Below are positions 1 through 4,099 of a stretch of 5,235 nucleotides of DNA, piece after piece (the stretch's first letter is position 1; each line of letters begins with the position of its first letter). The stretch lies in contig JASBUY010000397.1 of assembly GCA_030147645.1 (NCBI GenBank), forward strand, positions 1 to 5,235. The letters are read 5' to 3'. The notes beneath the pieces were generated by a model. That model had not been told where the DNA came from. It was given only the letters and a program-made list of their open reading frames with translations, and ran no database searches. This DNA is from Aquabacter sp. (GTDB taxonomy: Bacteria; Pseudomonadota; Alphaproteobacteria; Rhizobiales; Xanthobacteraceae). A program made the translations under genes and the position numbers.

Positions 1-938
1 TTCGTGGCCGCTGTGGCCGGCTTGGCCGGCTTCGCGCGCGTGGCGGTGACGATGCCCACAAGGACCAGGGCATAGCCCGCGCCGTGATACCATTCGAGCC
101 GCTCGCCCAGGAGCAGGATGGCGAGCGCGGAGCCGAACACCGGCATCAAATGGAAGAAGGGCGCGGCCCGGTTGGCGCCCACCAGTTCCACGCCCCGGTT
201 GAAGCACAGATAGGCCAGCAGCGCCGGGAATAGGCTGACATAGAGGATCACGCCGAAGGTCGTCAGATCCGGCGAGAGGGTCACGCCCTGCTGCGCCTCC
301 CACACCGCGAACGGTACCAGCAGCAGCGCCCCCAACGCCATGATGGCGGTGAGGAAGGAGAGCGCGCCGAGCGCGGGCCGCACCCGCAGGATAGCCGCGT
401 AGAAGCAATAGATCAGCAAAGCGGTGATGATCCACACATCGCCGATATTGGGCTTCAAGTGCAGCAGCACATCGAGATCGCCCTCGCTAACGATGGTGAG
501 CACGCCCAGCAGCGACAGAAGGATGCCGGCCATCTGGCCGAGCGACAGGCGGTCCCTGAACAGGACCAGGCTCCACAGCGCGATCAGGAGAGGAGACACG
601 GACTGCACCAGGAGGCCGTTGAGCGCCTTGGTATATTGCAGGCCGTAATAGCTCATGGCGTTGTAGCACGCGATGCCGGATGCCGCGAGCACGGTCAGGA
701 TCGGCAGATGGCGCACGATGATGGGCCAGTCCGCGCGCACCTGCCGCCAGGAAAAGGGCAGGATCAGCACCGCCGCGAGACCCCAACGGACGCAGGCGAG
801 CGTCACGGGCGGGATCTGCCCGGCAATGGCGCGCCCCAGGACCATGTTCGTGGACCAGAGCAAAGCGGTGACGGTGAGCAGGAAATACGGCGCGTCATAC
901 AGGCGCTTGCCGAGGCGGGTGAGCAAAGGGGCAGCCAT
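1..938 (-). CDS. EamA/DMT-family transporter (3' end outside window)
   Basis: Inner-membrane permease of the drug/metabolite transporter superfamily, probably exporting or importing a small metabolite; the substrate cannot be told from sequence. The frame is open for 312 codons from ATG 936-938 to the left edge with no stop. I translated it by hand. It shows about ten hydrophobic segments in two EamA repeats, roughly residues 18-150 and 166-300. Each repeat ends in the typical signature: ALNGLLVQSVSPLL followed by LFRDRLS in repeat one, and GANRAAPFFHLMPVFG followed by LLGERLEW in repeat two. The final visible residues (AKPAKPATAAT) are a low-complexity cytoplasmic tail, so little of the protein is probably missing. 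The start is supported by GAGGA (complement of 945-949) seven bases upstream. A gap of 179 bases and a hairpin separate it from dsbB, so it is probably a separate transcription unit. Family is secure; function is unknown. Confidence 0.9.
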   Translation of the reverse strand, partial: MAAPLLTRLGKRLYDAPYFLLTVTALLWSTNMVLGRAIAGQIPPVTLACVRWGLAAVLILPFSWRQVRADWPIIVRHLPILTVLAASGIACYNAMSYYGLQYTKALNGLLVQSVSPLLIALWSLVLFRDRLSLGQMAGILLSLLGVLTIVSEGDLDVLLHLKPNIGDVWIITALLIYCFYAAILRVRPALGALSFLTAIMALGALLLVPFAVWEAQQGVTLSPDLTTFGVILYVSLFPALLAYLCFNRGVELVGANRAAPFFHLMPVFGSALAILLLGERLEWYHGAGYALVLVGIVTATRAKPAKPATAAT

Positions 939-944
939 GGGGTT

Positions 945-949
945 TCCTC
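945..949 (-). promoter_or_regulatory. Ribosome binding site of the EamA transporter
   Basis: GAGGA on the minus strand, spaced six to seven bases from the ATG at 936-938. It fixes the start of the transporter gene. No convincing -35/-10 pair was found in the gap 950-1080. Confidence 0.6.
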
Positions 950-1016
950 GATGCGAGGGGTTTAGCCGCCCACGCGCCGATGCAAAAGCAAGAGTTTCGA
1001 AATCAACCTATCAGTG

Positions 1017-1069
1017 AAGCTTATGAAATTCAGACAGGCCGCAGGGCAGAGCGGTTTCAAGCTTAAGCT
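1017..1069. repeat. Imperfect inverted repeat in the transporter upstream region
   Basis: AAGCTTATGAAA (1017-1028) is mirrored by TTTCAAGCTT (1055-1064), an inverted match apart from two extra bases. The right arm overlaps a perfect 10-base palindrome, AGCTTAAGCT (1060-1069). It lies 79-131 bases upstream of the EamA transporter start, so it could be an operator for that gene, but no known regulator motif is recognised. Confidence 0.3.
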
Positions 1070-1091
1070 GAGCCTTTAGAGATTGTGCAGC

Positions 1092-1114
1092 GGTGCCGGC
1101 TTCCGGCCGGCACC
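1092..1114 (-). terminator. GC-rich hairpin behind dsbB
   Basis: Perfect 9-bp stem: GGTGCCGGC (1092-1100) pairs with GCCGGCACC (1106-1114) around a 5-base loop. It starts three bases after the dsbB stop codon (1118-1120). No run of T follows on the minus strand, so it may act as a weak or factor-assisted terminator, or protect the 3' end of the dsbB transcript. Confidence 0.6.
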
Positions 1115-1117
1115 TTG

Positions 1118-1690
1118 CTAGGGCGCGAAGAAATTCTTCAGCCCGCCCTCCTGGAGAAGCAGGTAGGAGGTGGGATTGTCCGGGCAAAGCCCGCCCGCGC
1201 ATTCGAGCACAGTGGAGACGCCGTTTCCGAGCGCCATGATAAGGCCGAGCCCCAGGGCGGCGAGCGCAAGACCGCTCCAGGTGGGCAGGCCGGGATCGAA
1301 GCTGAACTGGCGATCGAACAGAAGCAGCGCCGCCGCCCCGACGATCACCACGGCGAACACAATGGCCGCCCAAGTGTAGAAATGCAGCCCCAGGAAGGGC
1401 GCGCCGAATCCGGGATCGCCGGGCGCGATATGGAGCAGCATCTGGCGCACCGCGACCGTGAAGCCGACGGCGGCGGCGAGGATCATGAGGCCGTAATGGC
1501 TCGGCCGGGGGCCGAAGCGCACATTGAGCGCCAGCGCCGCCGCAACGCCGACGAAACCCGCTCTCTGCAGCAGGCAGAGCGGGCAGGGGAGTTCGCCGAA
1601 GGCGAGCTGGTCCACGAAGGCGACCATCAGCACCGCGCAGATGCCGAGGAGCCCGAGCGCATTGAGGGTGCGGGAGAGAGCGGGCGTCAT
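1118..1690 (-). CDS. dsbB: Disulfide bond formation protein B (DsbB family)
   Basis: Inner-membrane quinone-linked oxidase that re-oxidises the periplasmic thiol oxidase DsbA. The 190-residue protein has hydrophobic segments at about 11-30, 41-58, 64-84, 103-125 and 138-158. The hallmark CPLC motif (C36, C39) sits in the first periplasmic loop within GELPCPLCLLQR, as in the family. A second cysteine pair, C164 and C169 (ECAGGLC), lies near the C-terminus rather than in the loop before the fourth helix. With five helices that tail would also be periplasmic, so it can serve as the DsbA-facing pair. An in-frame ATG at 1718-1720 would add ten polar residues. I prefer 1690 because GAGG lies five bases before it and nothing precedes the upstream ATG. 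It is coupled to the small DUF5993-like gene upstream. The family is clear; the role of the C-terminal pair is inferred. Confidence 0.93.
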   Translation of the reverse strand: MTPALSRTLNALGLLGICAVLMVAFVDQLAFGELPCPLCLLQRAGFVGVAAALALNVRFGPRPSHYGLMILAAAVGFTVAVRQMLLHIAPGDPGFGAPFLGLHFYTWAAIVFAVVIVGAAALLLFDRQFSFDPGLPTWSGLALAALGLGLIMALGNGVSTVLECAGGLCPDNPTSYLLLQEGGLKNFFAP

Positions 1691-1695
1691 GGCAG

Positions 1696-1699
1696 CCTC
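1696..1699 (-). promoter_or_regulatory. dsbB ribosome binding site overlapping the upstream stop codon
   Basis: GAGG (complement of 1696-1699), five bases before the dsbB ATG, shares bases with the TGA stop (1698-1700) of the small membrane protein gene. Ribosomes ending on the small gene are therefore placed on the dsbB start, which implies translational coupling and decides the 1690 start. Confidence 0.7.
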
Positions 1700-1853
1700 A
1701 CAGCGAAATGGCGAGCGCATCCGTCGCGTGGAATTTGAACAGGACCAGCGTCGCGATCAGCGAGAGCGCCAACAGGGCGATGGAGAGGCGCCTTTGCCCG
1801 GCCAGGATGCCGACAAAGGCCAGGGTGAAGCCGAAAAAGGGCAGGCTCATCAT
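1698..1853 (-). CDS. Small membrane protein, DUF5993-like, paired with DsbB
   Basis: A 51-residue hydrophobic protein beginning MMSLPFFGFTLAF, with two predicted membrane segments (about 3-18 and 22-40) separated by the basic turn GQRR, and a short tail KFHATDALAISL. Size, the double-helix pattern with a basic turn, the HATD tail and the place directly before dsbB match what I recall of the DUF5993 family, whose function is unknown. The frame stays open upstream to 1991, but those extra 46 residues are charged, low-complexity and unlike a membrane protein. GAGGA (complement of 1864-1868) stands ten bases before ATG 1851-1853, so I take that start. The next codon is also ATG. Only seven bases separate it from dsbB, so it is probably co-transcribed and may be an accessory or partner subunit of the thiol-oxidation system; that role is inference from linkage. 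Confidence 0.75.
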   Translation of the reverse strand: MMSLPFFGFTLAFVGILAGQRRLSIALLALSLIATLVLFKFHATDALAISL

Positions 1854-2038
1854 CGCGCGGCGTTCCTCGCTGTCCGGCGCGTCAGCCCGCGCTCGGCCCT
1901 TGGATGCGCAGCGTACGGAGCTTCCCCGATCCGCGAAAGCCCGGGCAGCGCGCTTTCCCTCTTTCCGGCGCGGGTGGTCAGCCTCGGGCAAGGCGCGTCG
2001 GCGAGAGTGGGCTACGCTTGGGTAAGGGGGAACCGCTC
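1854..2038. other. Divergent intergenic region
   Basis: Separates the minus-strand DUF5993-dsbB pair from the plus-strand coiled-coil gene and should hold promoters for both. A short inverted repeat, GAAAGC (1935-1940) and GCTTTC (1952-1957), lies near the middle. No good sigma-70 promoter was recognised on either strand. Confidence 0.5.
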
Positions 2039-2353
2039 ATGGTTGTCGTCGCGGACAAGATCCTGCGAATCATCGGCCCCACCGGGCGCCCCTCCATCAC
2101 GGCCGCGCTGTCCAAGCTGGTGGTTCGCGAACGCGCGCTCGAAGGGCAGTTGCGCGAGGAAAAAAGCGCGGCGCGCCCCGATGACGCCGCCGCCCAAGCC
2201 GAGATCCGCGCGAAGGAGGACGCGCTGCGCGAGGTCCGCAAGAAGATCGAGGCCCTGAAAGCCCAGATCGCGGAGCTGGACGCGCAGGAGAAAAAAGAGG
2301 CCCGCGCCGCCCAGGCGGTTCGCGAGGTGCAGGCCAAGACCGGCATCTTCTAG
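2039..2353 (+). CDS. Coiled-coil protein of unknown function
   Basis: I do not recognise this 104-residue protein. Residues 1-30 are mildly hydrophobic (MVVVADKILRIIGPTGRPSI) and could form a short amphipathic head. Residues 27-100 are almost entirely charged and alanine-rich, with leucine/isoleucine spacing typical of a long helical coiled coil (EDALREVRKKIEALKAQIAE), broken once at RPDD (46-49). The chain ends in TGIF. It has no signal peptide, no cysteine and no membrane helix, so it is likely cytoplasmic and oligomeric. The start at 2039 is supported by AAGGGGG (2024-2030) with eight bases of spacing; the longer open frame from 1904 lacks such a site and adds arginine-rich residues. It is divergent from dsbB and separated by 393 bases from the metal-ATPase cluster, so a link to either is not shown. 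Confidence 0.8.
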   Translation: MVVVADKILRIIGPTGRPSITAALSKLVVRERALEGQLREEKSAARPDDAAAQAEIRAKEDALREVRKKIEALKAQIAELDAQEKKEARAAQAVREVQAKTGIF

Positions 2354-2640
2354 AGCGTGCGCCGATCCGTCCACAGTCCCGGCTGATCGGATAGGCGGCC
2401 TCTATCAATAGTTAAAGCGCGACGAACAGTGCGGGCCCGTGAGCAGATCACGCCGGCCCACGCAGCCAATTCGCCCTCCGCCGCACAAGACCAGGCGGGC
2501 GAGTCAGGCGTTTTTGCCGACCCTTGCGATTTGCACGCAAGTCTTGGCGCCCTGTCGGCACTGGCGTGGGGCGGCGCGGAACGCGGTCGTTCCGGTGCCC
2601 GCTCGGCCGTCCGCACGAATCGGTGGTGCTGCAAAAGATG

Positions 2641-2693
2641 AACGATTTATGTCGTTGTCATTTATTGAAAATATTTCTGAGCTACGCTACCGG
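2641..2693 (+). promoter_or_regulatory. Candidate promoter/operator region of the metal cluster
   Basis: AT-rich patch with the dyad AACGA-6-TCGTT (2641-2656), possible -35 hexamers TTGTCA (2655-2660) and TTGAAA (2665-2670), and a TACGCT (2683-2688) that could be a -10. The spacings do not fit a clean sigma-70 promoter, so the exact elements are uncertain. The location upstream of the first gene and the base composition are the main evidence. No clear Fur, Irr, RirA or FNR box was recognised. Confidence 0.35.
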
Positions 2694-2733
2694 GGTACGC
2701 GCGCTGCGCTATGCTCCGCGTGGGGCGATTGTG

Positions 2734-2739
2734 AAGGGG
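2734..2739 (+). promoter_or_regulatory. Ribosome binding site of the DUF5132-like gene
   Basis: AAGGGG seven bases before ATG 2747-2749. A GTG codon at 2744 is in frame directly before this ATG; the spacing favours the ATG. Confidence 0.6.
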
Positions 2740-2746
2740 CGATGTG

Positions 2747-3154
2747 ATGTCCACCTATAAACTGCACATTGACGAAGACGCCGTGGCGGCTCCCGAGGCC
2801 GCTGTCGCGTCCGAGCCGGTTCCCGCGAGCGGATCGGACGATCTGGTCGGCAAGACCGCGACCATCGCCGTGGTGGCGGCGGGCGTTGCGCTGTTCGAAG
2901 TGGCCCTCATCCCCGGCATGGTGATCGGCGTCGCTGCGGCCCTCGCTCCGAATTTCCTGCCCAAGGTCGGCGCGCGCATGAAGCCCATGCTGCACACCGC
3001 CGTGCGCGGCGCGTACAAGGTCGGCAACAAGGCCCGCTCCGCCGTGAGCGAAGTGCAGGAACAGTTTCACGACATCGCCGCGGAAGTGAAGGCCGAGCAG
3101 GTGGCCGAGGCCCATCAGGCCCACCAGGCTCCCGCCGCCGCGCCCAAGCACTGA
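2747..3154 (+). CDS. DUF5132-like membrane protein, possible ferrosome (Fez) component
   Basis: The 135-residue protein has a polar, acidic N-terminus (1-35). It is followed by a hydrophobic stretch (about 38-72, AVVAAGVALF then EVALIPGMVIGVAAALAP) that can form one long or two short membrane helices. Next comes a basic amphipathic segment (KVGARMKPMLHTAVRGAYKVGNKARSAV, about 73-100) and a more acidic helix (101-121). The tail AEAHQAHQAPAAAPKH holds three histidines. The hydrophobic block with LIPG and AP...LPK followed by a helical AVRGAYK...AR..V region matches my recollection of the DUF5132 family. It is the first gene of a co-oriented set with an HMA-like protein and a P1B-type ATPase, the arrangement seen in fez (ferrosome) operons, so a structural role at an iron-granule membrane is plausible. 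Family assignment is moderate; the role is inferred from context. Confidence 0.85.
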   Translation: MSTYKLHIDEDAVAAPEAAVASEPVPASGSDDLVGKTATIAVVAAGVALFEVALIPGMVIGVAAALAPNFLPKVGARMKPMLHTAVRGAYKVGNKARSAVSEVQEQFHDIAAEVKAEQVAEAHQAHQAPAAAPKH

Positions 3155-3173
3155 GGCGGCGCCAGCCCGCATA

Positions 3174-3210
3174 AGCGGTGCGCGCGGGGACGCTGGGCCG
3201 CGCGACCGCT
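3174..3210 (+). terminator. 13-bp hairpin with one bulged G (attenuator or processing element)
   Basis: AGCGGT (3174-3179) pairs with ACCGCT (3205-3210) and CGCGCGG (3181-3187) with CCGCGCG (3198-3204). This gives 13 base pairs with a single bulged G at 3180 and a ten-base loop. It begins 19 bases after the stop codon of the DUF5132-like gene. No T-run follows, so it is more likely a stabilising, pausing or partial-termination element than a full intrinsic terminator. Confidence 0.5.
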
Positions 3211-3217
3211 GGAGAGA

Positions 3218-3243
3218 CTGCGGCCTTCCCGCGAAGGCTGCAG
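3218..3243 (+). terminator. Second 10-bp hairpin in the same gap
   Basis: CTGCGGCCTT (3218-3227) pairs with AAGGCTGCAG (3234-3243), ten pairs including one G-U, around a six-base loop. A short T-rich stretch, TTGTTTT (3253-3259), follows nine bases later, too far for a textbook intrinsic terminator. Together with the preceding hairpin it may lower read-through or protect the upstream message. Confidence 0.45.
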
Positions 3244-3290
3244 GGATCGCCATTGTTTTCGTCCATCAGGCAGGGTCGTCGGACAGTTCA

Positions 3291-3297
3291 AAGGGGG
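3291..3297 (+). promoter_or_regulatory. Ribosome binding site selecting a GTG start
   Basis: AAGGGGG five bases before GTG 3303-3305. This is the main reason for choosing the GTG over the in-frame ATG at 3405, which has only a weak AAGG eight bases upstream. Confidence 0.6.
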
Positions 3298-3302
3298 CGC
3301 GC

Positions 3303-3968
3303 GTGGGTGAAACCGAACTCGAAGGACCGCAAGGCGCTGCCCCGGCCCGCGCCGAGGGCGCACCCGCCGCGTCCGAGGCCGACGCACCGCGCAAGGTCAA
3401 GAAGATGAGCCTGCGCATCGTCCATCAGGTTCCGGGCCGCGTCCGCTTGAAGGTGCGCAAGGGCAAATCCCATCCCGAGCTTCTCGCCCTGTATCAGGAC
3501 CTCTTCTCCAAGATGCCGGGCGTCGCGAGCGTGGAGGCGCGGCCCGACAGCGGCAGCCTCATCCTTCATTATGACGTGCGTCAGGAAAAGGTCTTCTCGG
3601 ACCAGTTCGGGCAGCTCTGCCAGTCCCACGCCATCCAGGGCGCCGCGCCCCGGCTCGGCGATGAGGTGGAACAGATTGCCAGCAAGATCGAAGCCGAGGC
3701 CAAGTTCCTCGCCGAGCGCTCCGAGTTCGCCAAGAACACCGTCGATTTCTTCAAGAAGGTCGACTACGAGCTCAAGGTCTCCACGGACAACGTGCTCGAC
3801 CTGAAAGTCGTTCTGGTGGGCGGTCTTGCGGTCTACACCTTCCTCGAACTGGGCGCCGGGGCGGCCACGCCCATGTGGGTGACGCTCGGCCTGTTCTCCC
3901 TCAACCATCTGGCGGAGCTGCAGACGCAGAATCATCAAGCCCCGGCCATGGTCGCGGCCCGGGCCTAG
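3303..3968 (+). CDS. HMA-like domain membrane protein, possible ferrosome (Fez) component
   Basis: A 221-residue protein with a disordered Ala/Glu/Pro-rich head (1-34) and an HMA-like (ferredoxin-fold metal-associated type) domain at about 36-92. A charged helical middle (115-160) follows, then a hydrophobic C-terminal region (about 165-203), probably two membrane segments, and a tail ending QTQNHQAPAMVAARA. The domain carries PGRVRL (44-49) and SLILHYD (85-91) but lacks the CxxC pair that binds metal in ordinary HMA domains; the only cysteine is C106. The same PGRxRL and SLIL-YD positions occur in the HMA-like head of the ATPase downstream, so the two domains are related. The neighbours suggest a Fez-type ferrosome protein, perhaps an accessory or adaptor for the ATPase. 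The start is GTG 3303 by its ribosome binding site; ATG 3405 would remove only the disordered head. Domain call is good; function is inferred. Confidence 0.87.
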   Translation: MGETELEGPQGAAPARAEGAPAASEADAPRKVKKMSLRIVHQVPGRVRLKVRKGKSHPELLALYQDLFSKMPGVASVEARPDSGSLILHYDVRQEKVFSDQFGQLCQSHAIQGAAPRLGDEVEQIASKIEAEAKFLAERSEFAKNTVDFFKKVDYELKVSTDNVLDLKVVLVGGLAVYTFLELGAGAATPMWVTLGLFSLNHLAELQTQNHQAPAMVAARA

Positions 3969-4099
3969 GCGTGTCGCACCGCGCCCATACGGTGAACCGT
4001 TCTCTTTCATGATTTAGCGGCTGGTCCTTCGCCCGCGCTCCGGCGTGCCGGCAGAGATCAGTTCCCACAAGACCGTCTGCGGGATCGAGGCGCAGTTCG
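3969..4099. other. 131-base gap before the ATPase gene with short dyads
   Basis: Contains ACGGT-GA-ACCGT (3989-4000) and an overlapping alternative pairing CACCG (3977-3981) with CGGTG (3990-3994), then TTCTCTTTC. CCGG-4-CCGG lies at 4040-4051. The dyads are weak; they may influence read-through into the ATPase gene or be chance in GC-rich DNA. No gene seen. Confidence 0.4.

Larger units (their letters stand above)
2354..2746. other. 393-base non-coding stretch upstream of the metal cluster
   Basis: No convincing gene: the short open frames here are arginine/proline-rich and lack ribosome binding sites. It holds several dyads: CCGATC (2362-2367) with GATCGG (2385-2390) just behind the coiled-coil gene; CTTGCG (2523-2528) with CGCAAG (2536-2541); a 7-bp stem CGGAACG/CGTTCCG (2577-2594) with loop CGGT; and AACGA (2641-2645) with TCGTT (2652-2656). 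An AT-rich patch at 2641-2680 stands out from the GC-rich surroundings and ends about 67 bases before the next start codon. The region is the natural place for the cluster promoter and its regulator sites. Confidence 0.55.
3155..3302. other. 148-base gap with two tandem hairpins
   Basis: Spacer between the DUF5132-like and HMA-like genes, unusually structured for an intra-operon gap. It contains the hairpins at 3174-3210 and 3218-3243 described separately, then an unstructured leader ending in the next ribosome binding site. Confidence 0.6.

Noticed and set aside
1..40. Repeated GGCCGGCTT units as a tandem repeat element
   Set aside because: They encode the AKPAKPA tail of the transporter and are too short and few to be a mobile or structural repeat.
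459..965. 168-codon open frame on the plus strand
   Set aside because: Antisense to the EamA transporter, which has a good start and both family signatures.
1085..1738. 217-codon open frame on the plus strand
   Set aside because: Antisense to dsbB; composition is Glu/Arg/Gly/His-rich with no domain, while the opposite strand encodes clear DsbB motifs.
2403..2415. IHF-like site TATCAATAGTTAA
   Set aside because: Matches the first half of the consensus but not the TTR end, and the match is too weak for a call.
2655..2669. FNR/FixK-type box TTGTCATTTATTGAA
   Set aside because: Only the left TTG and a few other bases fit TTGAT-N4-ATCAA, and the right half is wrong.
2429..2760. Short plus-strand frames in the long gap
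   Set aside because: Arginine/proline-rich, mutually overlapping in different frames, and without ribosome binding sites; treated as non-coding.
2687..3253. 188-codon open frame on the minus strand
   Set aside because: Overlaps the DUF5132-like gene in antisense; Gly/His/Arg-rich with no membrane or domain pattern.
3288..4010. 240-codon open frame on the minus strand
   Set aside because: Antisense to the HMA-like gene, with biased composition and no ribosome binding site support.
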